A DNA stretch of 64,000 bases, taken from Lewinellaceae bacterium. Its GTDB lineage: Bacteria; Bacteroidota; Bacteroidia; Chitinophagales; Saprospiraceae. The notes beneath the pieces were generated by a model. The model had not been told where the DNA came from. It ran no database searches and worked only from the letters and a program-made list of their open reading frames with translations. Below are positions 1 through 8,550 of this stretch, piece by piece (within the stretch, counting starts at the first letter, position 1; the number at the start of each line of letters is the position of its first letter). The stretch is taken from positions 1 to 64,000 of the forward strand of contig JADJFA010000009.1 of the NCBI GenBank assembly GCA_016708875.1. Reading direction: 5' to 3'. Both the position numbers and the translations under genes were made by a program.

Positions 1-1855
1 GCACATGACCGGGGCCACCCGCGCCGATTCCTGGGTGGACATCGAAGGCGGCATCGGCAACCTATTCGCCAATGCCAGTCTCCGGCGCCGATTCCCCAAT
101 GAAACCTACCATGTGGAAGGTGAAACCATTCGGCTTTCCAAAGAAAACACCTTCGTTGGGCACCATATTTTGACGCCCAAACGCGGCGTGGCCGTACACA
201 TCAACGCCTTCAATTTCCCAATCTGGGGAATGTTGGAAAAAGTGGCCTGTAACCTCATGGCTGGTGTACCTGCCGTGGTGAAACCCTCGGAGCAGACCTC
301 GTTCCTCACAGAAGCCATTTTCCGCGACATCATTGAATCAAAAATTTTACCCGAAGGCGCCCTGCAACTCGTGGTCGGCACCGGACGCGGCATCCTGAAT
401 TTCGTGGACAGCCAGGACGTAGTCACTTTTACCGGCTCTGCCGAAACCGGACGAAAACTCCGCACCACGCCCGCCATTTTGCAAAACTCCGTGCCTTTTA
501 CCGTCGAGGCAGATTCTTTGAACGCCGCCATTTTAGGCGAAGACGCAATGCCGGGAACCCCCGGAATTTGATATTTTTATCAAAGAATGTCGGCGCGAAA
601 TGGTCACCAAAGCCGGGCAAAAATGTACCGCCATCCGGCGCATCCTAGTGCCTGGAAATTATGCTGAATGAAGTTAAGGACGCCCTTTCAAAGAATTGGC
701 CAAAACCGTCATTGGCGATCCATCGGCGGAAGGCGTTCGCATGGGCGCTTTAATCAATCGAGGTCAAATGGCGCGGGTACGCGAGCATCTGGATATGTTG
801 ATTCAGGAAACGCCCATTGTTTTTGGCGATCTGGAACAGTTTGAGACAGTGGGCGCTTCCCGCGAAAAAGGCGCTTTTATGCCGCCGATTTTGTTGTTGA
901 ACGACAACCCGTTTTCCAAAACACTCAGCCACGAAACTGAGTGTTTTGGCCCCATTTCGACGTTGATGCCGTACTCTTCTCTTGAAAATGCCATCGAATT
1001 GGCCAATATGGGCAAAGGCTCGCTTGTCAGCACCATCTGTAGCCACGACCCCAAAATCATGCGCGAATACTGCTGAAGCCGGGGCGTTCCATGGGCGCAT
1101 TCACATCCTAAACCGCAGTTCGGCCAAAGAAAGCACCGGGCATGGTTCGCCATTGGCAACCCTCGTGCATGGCGGCCCTGGTCGCGCGGGTGGGGGAGAA
1201 GAGATGGGCGGGATGCGCGTTCTGCACTATGCAGCGCACAGCCATCAGGGGCATCCGACGGATATTACCGCGGTGACCAACCAGTTCAAACCGGTGGACA
1301 ACAAACAGAAACGCCCGTTCACCCCTTCAAAAAACACTTCGAGGATTTGTTTGTCGGAGAAACACTCCTGACTGCCAAGCACACCGTTTCGGAAACCGAT
1401 ATCCACAATTTCGCCAACGTGAGCGGCGACAATTTTTACGCACACATGGACGCGACCGCCTTAGAAGGCACGCCGTTCACAGGCCGTGTAGCGCACGGTT
1501 ATTTTGTCCTTTCGAAAGCCGCCGGTCTATTTGTGGACGCCAAAAAGGCCCTGTACTGCTCAATTACGGATTGGACGAATGCCGGTTCACCAAACCTGTT
1601 TATCCAGGCATGACCATCGGGGTAAAGTTGACCGTAAAAGAAAAAATCGAGCAAGAATTCGACCCCTTAAAAGAAGGCGTGGCGGCTATTCCACGCGGCA
1701 TTGTCAAATGGTTGGTGGATGTATATGATGAAACGGGGGAAACGGTGGCGATTGCGACGATTTTGACTATGGTGGCAAAGCGGAACCTTGATTTTCAAAT
1801 TTTTTCCTGTAACTTCGTAAAGATTGATATTAAACCTGCCGTCGAGTCTCGTTAA
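1..1855 (+). CDS. paaZ: PaaZ-like bifunctional aldehyde dehydrogenase / MaoC hydratase, 5'-truncated and frameshifted
   Basis: Two-domain enzyme of aerobic phenylacetate catabolism: in the PaaZ family a MaoC-type hydratase opens the oxepin-CoA ring and the aldehyde dehydrogenase oxidises the resulting semialdehyde. The window starts inside the dehydrogenase half. The phrases AVHINAFNFPIWGM and PAVVKPSEQTS are visible, and the catalytic cysteine lies in AGQKCTAIRR (Cys codon 624-626). The hydratase half begins near 1320 (FEDLFVGETL, then VSGDNFYAHMD and GRVAHGYFV). The reading frame changes near 565, 665-695, 1075, 1330 and 1600, yet the protein sense continues in the next frame each time. The neighbouring recA has the same problem, so I favour sequence error over a true pseudogene. 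The exact stop is uncertain because the last 20 or so residues look non-homologous. Confidence 0.8.
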
Positions 1856-1907
1856 GCACCTATCCAGGACAGGTTCCTTCGTATTAGCGAAGCGATATCC
1901 TGCGTGC

Positions 1908-1956
1908 AAGGTTTCCGTCGGACCCTCGGGTTCTTCGCTACGCCTCAGAATGACAC
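1908..1956. repeat. Short intergenic repeat-like segment
   Basis: The 350-base gap between the paaZ-like gene and recA starts with a GC-richer stretch containing TTCTTCGCTACGCCTCAGA followed by ATGACA. This word resembles dispersed intergenic repeats I have seen in other bacterial genomes. There is no second copy in this window, so calling it a repeat rests on recollection. The rest of the gap is AT-rich leader and promoter DNA for recA. Confidence 0.25.
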
Positions 1957-2056
1957 TACTGCATCAGAATGCGCCTGTTACATTGATAGGCTGGAACTTC
2001 AGTCCCCTACAAAAAAAAAAAATTTAAACTTTTTTTCAAAAATTTCCCTCAAATGT

Positions 2057-2083
2057 TTTGACAAAACATTTTGTTTATTTTTG
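2057..2083 (+). promoter_or_regulatory. Candidate Bacteroidota-type promoter for recA
   Basis: TTTG at 2057-2060 and TATTTTTG at 2076-2083 match the -33 (TTTG) and -7 (TAnnTTTG) boxes used by the primary sigma factor of Bacteroidota. The 15-base spacer is a little short of the usual range. The site lies about 120 bases before the recA start, leaving a long AT-rich leader. No LexA-type operator was recognised. Confidence 0.4.
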
Positions 2084-2205
2084 CGGCGCCAATCACCTGA
2101 ACGAGGTACTTGTTCTATAAAAATAAAAAATTTAAGTCCTTGAAAATCAAACAAAAAACCGCCCCAGATTCACCAAATCCTACCATCCATAAACTAAGCA
2201 ACAGC

Positions 2206-3262
2206 ATGGCAGACGACAAAACAGAACGCCTTAAAACCCTTCAATCCACGATTGATCGCCTCGACAAAACCTATGGACGCGGCACCATCATGCGCCTTGG
2301 CGATAAACAAGCAGTCGAAGTAGAGTCCATTTCTACGGGTTCCCTGGGCCTCGACATCGCCCTTGGTTGCAACGGTCTTCCAAAAGGCCGTATCATCGAA
2401 ATCTACGGTCCTGAATCTTCGGGTAAAACCACCCTGGCCATCCACGCCATCGCGGAATGTCAGAAAAAAGGCGGCATTGCGGCCATCATTGACGCTGAGC
2501 ACGCGTTCGACCGCTTTTATGCCGAAGCCCTCGGTGTGGATGTGAACAACCTCCTCTTCAGCCAGCCCGACAACGGCGAACAAGCCCTCGAAATCGCAGA
2601 GAACCTCATCCGTTCCGGCGCGGTAGACATCCTTGTGATTGACTCCGTGGCCGCTCTTGTGCCACGCTCAGAAATCGAAGGCGAAATGGGCGACTCCAAA
2701 ATGGGTCTCCAGGCCCGCCTGATGAGCCAGGCCATGCGCAAACTCACCGGCAACATCGGTCGGACCGGCTGCTGCTGCATTTTTATCAACCAGTTGCGCG
2801 AAAAAATCGGTGTCATGTTCGGTAATCCCGAAACCACACCAGGTGGTAACGCCTTGAAATTTTATGCCTCCGTGCGCCTCGACATCCGCAAAAGCGGTGC
2901 TGCCATCAAAGACAAAGACGGCAACCTGGTGGGCAACCAGGTAAAAGTAAAGTGGTGAAAAACAAACTCGCTCCACCTTTCCGTGGCGCAGTTCGACATT
3001 GTTTTTGGTCAAGGAATTTCCAAAGTCGGCGAGATCATTGACCTCGGCTCGAATATGATATCATCCAGAAAAGTGGCGCCTGGTACAGCTACAACGGCGC
3101 TAAAATTGCCCAGGGACGTGACGCAGCGAAACAATTCCTGCTCGACAATCCAGACAAGCAGACGAAATAGAATTGAATCAAGGAGAAAATTGCCCTGGCA
3201 TAGCTGCTAAGCCCGCCACCGCCTCCAAGTTCGTGGACGATGACGATGACATAGAAGATTGA
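2206..3262 (+). CDS. recA: Recombinase RecA (frameshifted near the 3' end)
   Basis: RecA polymerises on single-stranded DNA, catalyses strand exchange, and triggers LexA self-cleavage in the SOS response. I start it at the ATG giving MADDKTERLKTL; the upstream in-frame extension is lysine-rich and not RecA-like. The Walker A motif GPESSGKTT lies at about 2407-2433, Walker B (ILVIDSVAAL) follows, and the conserved FINQLREKIGV is present. After QVKVK a base is missing at 2954. The expected continuation (VVKNKLAPPFR, then FDIVFGQGISKVGEIIDLG, then WYSYNGAKIAQGRDAAKQFL) runs on through at least three further frame changes to an acidic tail, VDDDDDIED, ending in TGA at 3260-3262. Total length is about 352 residues, normal for RecA. 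RecA should be functional in a living cell, so the indels are probably sequence errors. Confidence 0.95.
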
Positions 3263-3287
3263 TTATTAGACACTTGAAATATACAAA

Positions 3288-3324
3288 CGGGGCGACCCTC
3301 ATTAGAAGGTCGCCCGTTTTTTTT
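3288..3324 (+). terminator. Rho-independent terminator of recA
   Basis: GGGCGACC at 3290-3297 pairs with GGTCGCCC at 3308-3315 and is followed directly by a run of T. It lies 28 bases after the reconstructed recA stop, which supports placing that stop at 3262. Confidence 0.85.
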
Positions 3325-3510
3325 GCCTATCAATTATGGAGTTATTCTTCGTTGAGGGACCAAACATATTCGGGGTGCGACCAAGTCGCACCCCGAAGAC
3401 CTCTAGACGAAACGAAGGTCTTCCGTTTTTGCCTATCAATTTTGGCACTTTTCTTCGTTGGTGACTCCAAACCATTATTGGGGTGCGACTTGAGAGCACC
3501 CCGAACCTCC
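3317..3510. repeat. Two tandem ~100-base units, each with a GC-rich hairpin
   Basis: Unit 1 (about 3317-3422) and unit 2 (about 3425-3510) share TTTTTGCCTATCAATT, then CTTCGTTG, then a CCAAAC word, then a hairpin. In unit 1 the hairpin is GGGGTGCGAC-CAA-GTCGCACCCC (3372-3394). In unit 2 it is imperfect, GGGGTGCGACTTGAGAGCACCCC (3480-3502). Unit 1 also ends in a second stem (GAAGACCT with AGGTCTTC, 3395-3422) followed by TTTTT. The block sits between the convergent recA and tolC genes, so serial terminators or REP-like elements are both possible. Confidence 0.65.
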
Positions 3511-3518
3511 AGAGCGAA

Positions 3519-4975
3519 TCAATTCATGTTCAAAGGCTTACCCAAATAGAAATCAAGAATTTTCAATTTGAAAACATAGTCATACTTCGCCACCGTCAGG
3601 TCCGTTTCGGCTATATCCCGGTTGTTGCGGGCCGTTGTTAGATCGAGCGTATTGATGGTGCCGAGCGCATGGCGTTTACCGTGTTTTGGTAGGCAATGTC
3701 CGTGGCATCAAATGTTTTTTGTGCGGCATCGAGCGTCAAGCGGGCGGCACGTGCGTTGGCAATGGATGTTTGAATGTCGTTTTTAAGCGTTTGCTGGGTC
3801 TGTATTTGCTGCATCTGAGCCGTTAGCACCCCCAAACGGGCACGCTCCACATTGAGGCGGGTGCGGCCATTCTGGTAAATCGGGATTTGGATGCTGGCGC
3901 CAATGCCCTGACCAAAGTTCTGGTCTATTTGATCAAAATAGGACGTTTTTGGAAAAGAAATCGGGGTGTCATAAAAACTGACGGGGATATCCATACCATT
4001 CCAGTTAACAATAATTGGATCTCCCAACACCGGATCACCCATAATAGGATCGTTGAAATTCCGCGCTTGCGAAGAGTAACTGCTGCTCAAATTGGCATAA
4101 GCTGAAATGGTAGGATAATAGCCAGATTTAGCAATAGCGATGCCTGTCTGAGCGCTTTTCACCCTAAAATCCGCCGAACGGATATTTGGCTGGGTTCCCA
4201 TGGCGGTTTGATACACCGGAGAAAGCGTTAACGCATCCGGATTGGCATCAGCAGGAATGGGCACCTCCGGGCGCTCGATTTGAAGATCGAAATCGGGTTC
4301 GAGTTGCAGGAGTTGTTTGAGCGTCAAATAAGAAAGTTCGACACTGTTCCGAGCCTGCACCGCTGCTTGTTCGCCCTGGGCGAGCTGTGCCAGGATATTG
4401 TACTTGTCGGCCATAGGAAGCGTGCCCGCCTCAATAAGCTTCGTGGTCACATTGAGTTGTTCCTGCGTTTGGGAGATACGCTTTTGCGCGTTTTCCGTTT
4501 GTTCCTCGCCAAGCAGGATACTCAGGTAAGCCGAGGCGATTTGCAGGCCGAGGTTGTTTTCCAGTTGTTCGGCATCTGCATGGGCTGCCTTGAGATCCCA
4601 GCCGGCCTGTTTGATGCTGTGGTTGATCGAGCCCCCGCTAAAAAGGGTGATACCTGCATTCAGTCCGAGGCTGTTGAAGCTCGTGGCTACTGTGCTAAAC
4701 TGGTTGGTGGTTGGGTCAATGGTACGCCCAAACTGCTCCCCCACGCTGGCGCTGGCGCTCACATTGGGCAGGCGGTTTGCCTTGGCTTGTCGCTCTGACA
4801 GCATGGCGGTGCGCACATTCGCTTGCGCTTGTTTCACAGTGATGTTGTTGTCTTTTGCATACTGGATGCAGCGTTCGAGCGACCAGGTGTCTTGTGCTTG
4901 AGCGGTGCCTGCCGTGGTTAAAACCAGAAGGGGCAAAATGGCCAGTATGACCATGGTTTTGGACAGTTGTTGCAT
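3519..4975 (-). CDS. tolC: TolC-family outer membrane efflux protein
   Basis: Outer-membrane exit channel of a tripartite efflux or type I secretion system. It has an N-terminal signal peptide ending in TAQAQ, then the typical opening WSLERCIQYAKDNN and two outer-membrane-efflux repeats with long helical stretches. The uninterrupted frame stops at 3638. Downstream in another frame the expected C-terminus continues (HALGTINTLDLTTARNNRD, then DFYLGKPLNMN) to a TGA read from 3521-3519, giving about 485 residues. A single indel near 3660 explains this. No membrane-fusion or RND partner lies beside it; the upstream neighbour is the divergent recombinase remnant. Confidence 0.9.
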
Positions 4976-5030
4976 ATTGATACTGTTACAGTTAGCCTGC
5001 TTTCAGCAGTTTTTATCCGGGCGCAAGAGT

Positions 5031-5299
5031 ACGCTGTTGGACGTTAGCGGGCTGAAAAATTTATATGAAGGGGGGGGATTGGTGGATGAAAGAAAGAGCA
5101 TTACAAGATCAATCCTTTGGCGACTGTTCACACGCTTCGGCATTCCTTTGCCACCCACCTGCTCGAAAAAGGGGTGGATTTGCGTTACATACAAGACCTC
5201 TTGGGGCATGAAAGCAGCAAAACGACAGAGATTTATACCCATATCACCAAGAAAGCTTGGGGAAAAATCAAAAGCCCGCTTGATAGTTTGAATATTTAG
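5031..5299 (+). pseudogene. Tyrosine recombinase/integrase, C-terminal remnant
   Basis: Only the catalytic C-terminal part is visible. It contains HTLRHSFATHLLEKG, DLRYIQDLLGHESSKTTE and IYTHITKKAWGKIKSPLD, which carry the second catalytic Arg, the His/Gly-His motif and the Tyr nucleophile of the family. Upstream, LVDERKSIT and NPLATV continue the family pattern but in shifted frames, interrupted by a seven-G run near 5070. The N-terminal DNA-binding half and first catalytic Arg are absent, because TolC sequence begins just upstream on the other strand. The ending GKIKSPLD is familiar from Bacteroidota integrases. It lies at the left edge of the palindrome-separated gene array and reads in the same direction. 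Confidence 0.75.
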
Positions 5300-5383
5300 G
5301 GTGGATGCGAAAATTAATTTGGTAACAGGGTTGGTAGATTAGAATTGGGCCTATACATTTGCTCTGCCTACGTCAAAATGAAA

Positions 5384-5492
5384 CAATATGCCCGCCAGCC
5401 CAAATGCTCAAAAGATATGTGCCCCCTGTCCGCTTCGTGCATTTGCGCGAGTGTTCAGGGGGCATTTTACATTGGCTGCATACCCGCAATGG
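5384..5492. repeat. Extended imperfect palindrome R0 after the recombinase
   Basis: The core TGCCCCCTG (5428-5436) pairs with CAGGGGGCA (5455-5463). Pairing extends outwards with bulges from GCCAGCCC on the left to GGCTGC on the right. A T-rich stretch follows the core, so it could act as a terminator. Its position between the recombinase end and the first array gene also suits a recombination site. It lacks the CCGCCCGCTAA core of R1-R4. Confidence 0.5.
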
Positions 5493-5508
5493 ACGACTAA
5501 GTCAGTAG

Positions 5509-6030
5509 ATGGCGACAACAATAAAACTGAAAACATATAATGCAAAAAGAACAAAAGTGATTTTCCCACAAAAATTTCCTATCGGCCCCGATGAATTAAG
5601 CGGGGATAAACTAACTCGTATTCTTGAAGAAGAATTGACGGAATGGAAAATAATAAGTTCGCCATTGCCGGAAAACCCTTTTATTTTAAGAATTGAATTA
5701 TATAGAGAGTATATTTTCGAGGATTTTGATAAAGTGCTTGAATTTATGACAGAAGTTGCAATTGGATGTAATATTTTCCCACACCATCCTCGTTGGGAAA
5801 ATACATGGACTACTTTGCGAGTATGGCTCACCACTTGGGACATAAAGCATATAATAAGTTACAAAGACATTATGCTTGCAAGGTACATGGAAAGAGTATA
5901 TGAAAAGTATGTTTTATCTTCGGAAAACGTACATACAACAAATAGAAGAGAAAAGAAAATAGCAGAATTCTTGGAAAGGATAATGCAGTTGATAGCAAAA
6001 GATGAAATTGAGCAAGCATTTGAACGCTAA
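5509..6030 (+). CDS. Divergent pterin-4a-carbinolamine dehydratase-like protein
   Basis: A 173-residue protein. Residues about 65-125 carry the fold signature of pterin-4a-carbinolamine dehydratases (PF01329): IFEDFDKVLEFM, then HHPRWEN at 92-98, then KDIMLARYMERVY. Family members dehydrate 4a-hydroxytetrahydropterin to recycle the cofactor of aromatic amino acid hydroxylases. The HHPxW pair is intact, but the third conserved His (usually in an STH or NTH motif) is Trp here (LTTW, 107-110), so dehydratase activity is doubtful. Unlike standard ~100-residue enzymes it has about 60 extra N-terminal and 45 extra helical C-terminal residues. It is the first array gene and lies just upstream of a canonical-looking paralogue. 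The following 170 bases show no clear gene. Confidence 0.65.
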   Translation: MATTIKLKTYNAKRTKVIFPQKFPIGPDELSGDKLTRILEEELTEWKIISSPLPENPFILRIELYREYIFEDFDKVLEFMTEVAIGCNIFPHHPRWENTWTTLRVWLTTWDIKHIISYKDIMLARYMERVYEKYVLSSENVHTTNRREKKIAEFLERIMQLIAKDEIEQAFER

Positions 6031-6204
6031 CCGAATATTCCGCATTAAATAGAGAAAAAATATTACAGAAGAATTAATTTTATTAACCAGTAGATTTAAT
6101 AGTATCCAAAAGAAAAAGGCAAGATAGAATGGCCTGGGAAAATGCGGAAAGAGAAACAAACAAAATCAGAGTTTCACTTTTTAGAACTTCTAAAAAATTT
6201 TAGA

Positions 6205-6483
6205 ATGAAGAGTTATACTAAATCAGAATTGCTGTTAAATTAAACTCACTTAATGGGTGGAAGCATGAGGACAATTTTATTGTTAAAACTTTGTTTTTAA
6301 AGATTTTAGTGAAGCGTTTGGATTCATGGGACGAGTCGCTTTGATTTCGAAGTTATTGCTCATCATCCTGATTGGTCAGGCGTTAACAATAAAATCACTA
6401 TTAAATTGAACACCCATGGAGTTGGAGGTATAACTGAGAATGATTTTGACTTTGCCGAAAGAGTAGAACAGTTATTCAGATAA
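6205..6483 (+). CDS. 4a-hydroxytetrahydrobiopterin dehydratase (frameshifted)
   Basis: About 93 residues, the normal size for this enzyme, which regenerates the pterin cofactor after aromatic hydroxylation. The start is MKSYTKSELL. Reading across small indels gives NGWKHEDNFIVKTFVFKDF, SEAFGFMGRVAL, IAHHPDWSGVNNKITIKL, NTHGVGGITENDFDFAERV and EQLFR. Both catalytic histidines of HHPDW and the NTHG histidine are present. The frame breaks near 6235, 6270 and 6360, so no single ORF covers it. The stop is TAA 6481-6483, immediately before palindrome R1. The family assignment is secure. Whether the locus is intact in the organism depends on whether the indels are real. Confidence 0.8.
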
Positions 6484-6487
6484 AATA

Positions 6488-6560
6488 GCCGCCATCTCTG
6501 CGTGGCTGTCAACCGCCCGCTAAACGCAGCGGTTTGACAGTCACGCTCACGTTATATGGC
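6488..6560 (+). repeat. attC-like palindrome R1
   Basis: Imperfect palindrome beginning GCCAT and ending ATGGC. The arms GCGTGGCTGTCAA and TTGACAGTCACGC pair around the core CCGCCCGCTAAACGCAGCGG. The right part contains CACGTTATATGG; the matching left part is shorter, leaving unpaired bases as in folded attC sites. It starts 5 bases after a stop codon and ends 16 bases before the next start, so it sits exactly between two genes. It shares its core with R2, R3 and R4. Confidence 0.75.
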
Positions 6561-6576
6561 ATTAAAACAAACCAAT

Positions 6577-7598
6577 ATGGTTAAATTTACAATTGATACA
6601 TGTGTCTGGTTGGACATTACAAAAACAGCCAAAGGAGAAAAGGTTTTAGATTTGCTAACTGAATTTATTGAAGAGAAGAAATAAAATTACTCTTACCTGA
6701 AATTATGGTAACTGAATTTGAAAGAAACAAAGAAAGAATAATCGAAGACGCTGGTAAAGCCTATCAAGCCATTTAAAAAAAAGTCAAAAGAAATGGTTGT
6801 TGCTCATGGTGATCAAAGTTTAAAGGATAGCATTTTGTCACAACTTGACAATATTGACAAGAAAATTCCGACTTTAGGAGAAAATGCTATCAATTCAATT
6901 CAACGAATTGAAGAAATGATGGGGAAATCTGAAATAATAAATATTACAGATGAAATCAAACTAAGAGCAACCTAAAGAGCCATTGATAAAAGCCCATTCA
7001 TTTATCAAAAAACAGTATTGGGGATGCAATTATTATTGAATCATTCTATGATTATAAGATGAGAAAAACATTGAACAAGAATTCAATCTCATTTTCATAA
7101 CTCATAACGTAAATGATTTCAGTGTAAAAATGGTAACCAAAAACTTCCACATGAAGATTTCGTGGATATTTTGATTCTCCAAAATCCCAATATTACATAA
7201 ATCTTCCAGAGGCATTAAACTCAATTAACCCAGAATTAGTAAAAGAAATAGAATTTGAAAACGAATGGGATTTTGAACTTAGAGGGTTTTCAGAAATAAT
7301 TGAAGTTGAACAAGAACTTGAGCAAAAAGTCTGGTACAACAGACATAAAGTTCGAGAACATTTGATCGAAAAAGGGAAAATCAAAATAATAGATAAAAAA
7401 GACTTCAACATAAAGACTTCAAACAAAACAATCGTGAAAGATATTTGGGAAGGTGCTCTTAGTTCCGCCAAAAAAGTTGAAGAAAGATATGGCAAGGAGA
7501 ATCTTATCTTTGATGACTTTGAATGGGGGATGATAAATGGAAAGCTATCGGCATTAAGGTGGGTGACTGGAGATGAATGGGATAATTTAGACACATAA
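6577..7598 (+). CDS. PIN-domain protein, DUF4935-like (frameshifted)
   Basis: The N-terminus MVKFTIDTCVWLDI is a PIN-domain opening with the first metal-binding Asp. PEIMVTEFERNKE supplies the conserved Glu. Further on, in shifted frames, IGDAIIIESFYDY and FITHNVNDFS supply the late Asp residues. PIN domains are Mg-dependent ribonucleases, and the arrangement recalls DUF4935 (PF16289). The C-terminal half (about 7200-7598) is a continuous reading frame of unknown function ending WVTGDEWDNLDT. Frames change near 6680, 6770, 6975, 7060 and 7130-7190. Total about 340 residues. No antitoxin gene accompanies it. Base composition is clearly AT-richer than the core genes. R1 and R2 bracket it. Confidence 0.65.
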
Positions 7599-7608
7599 TA
7601 AAATATAA

Positions 7609-7688
7609 ACGCCAGATAACCACTGCTTCCTGTCAACCGCCCGCTAAGCGCGGCTGTTTGGCAGGAAGCAAACGTTGTATGTAATCTA
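7609..7688 (+). repeat. attC-like palindrome R2
   Basis: TGCTTCCTGTCAACCG pairs with GGCAGGAAGCA around CCGCCCGCTAAGCGCGGC. It is flanked by CCAGATAAC on the left and AACGTTGTATG on the right, which are candidate recombinase-binding boxes. It starts about 12 bases after the PIN gene stop. Its core is shared with R1, R3 and R4, but the outer stem differs in sequence while keeping its pairing. Confidence 0.75.
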
Positions 7689-8465
7689 ATGAAATGACAA
7701 ATTCATATAAAAGCACTAAATCACTTCTTTGAAAAACTTTTTATTGACACATAAGTGGCCGTATTAATGATGTATTTCAAAAAGATAAAAAATCCATACT
7801 AATGAAGCGCAATCAACTTTGGATCGTTAGCCATATGATTGGATTGGATCAAACTGATAAAGTTGGAAGTAAACTTTCACACTGGAATTGTTACTGAAAA
7901 CAAAAAAGCAATTACGAATTAGAAATGAGAAAATATATTCAAACAACTTTGTCTTTTATATGCTCAATCTTTTGAAGCACTTGAAAGGTTCAAAAGGATT
8001 GTCTCTTCATTAGAATAGGCTGTGATGATGCAATCAGAGAATACACCATTTCTTTGCTCCTCAAAAATCAACTGCCATCAAAATAGGGAAAAATGCCAGG
8101 TGGAGGCAATCTTTTAAAATACTCAAAAAGCAGGTGGCGAGACTTTTAAAAAATTCACGTTGAAGAACAACCTAAATATCAAATTCAGCGAAGCATGGAC
8201 AGTTTTATCAGAAGTAAGACATTCACAACGCATAAGGAATCATTAATTGAATCTAGATTGACTAAACAAACACAGCATCACACCGAAATCTTCAAATTAT
8301 TATTTAATTCAAGAAGATGAGTCCACTGACTTATTATCAATTCAACTGGATTATGATAATTACATGTTTAATCAAGCGGTTTTCTGAATTTGCTTACCAA
8401 GTTTTCAAAATTTTCAGTATTGAGGAAAAAAATTAGAATGGGAAGATAATAAATAAAAACTACAC
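7689..8465 (+). pseudogene. Decayed or error-ridden ORF of unknown function
   Basis: About 780 AT-rich bases with no ORF above 60 residues. Coding-like fragments on the + strand include INDVFQKDKKSILMKRNQL, WIVSHMIGLDQTDKVGSK, IGCDDAIREYT and KFSEAWTVLSEVRHSQRI, spread over different frames. I do not recognise a family. Its position between R2 and the short dyad at 8489 fits one more array gene that is degraded, or carries more indels than its neighbours. Confidence 0.4.
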
Positions 8466-8488
8466 GTTATCAAACCACTTACCTTCTC

Positions 8489-8532
8489 ATGCCACCTAAC
8501 GTCTGCACGTCAGCAGTGGTCCAGTTAGCACC
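8489..8532 (+). repeat. Short attC-like dyad
   Basis: GCCACCTAACGTCTGCACG and CAGCAGTGGTCCAGTTAGC face each other. CCTAAC near the left end and GTTAGC near the right end are the best match in the window to the classical attC end boxes (RYYYAAC and GTTRRRY). It lacks the CCGCCCGCTAA core of R1-R4. It ends about 20 bases before the next gene. Confidence 0.45.
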
Positions 8533-8550
8533 AATTTAAAAACTAATAAA

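Noticed and set aside
2940..3262. Programmed frameshift or intein/split gene in recA
   Set aside because: Several independent small indels are needed, no slippery heptamer or intein motif is visible, and the same fault affects many other genes.
3317..3510. CRISPR-like array after recA
   Set aside because: Only two units, with no constant-length spacers and no cas genes; the repeated parts are hairpins with T-runs.
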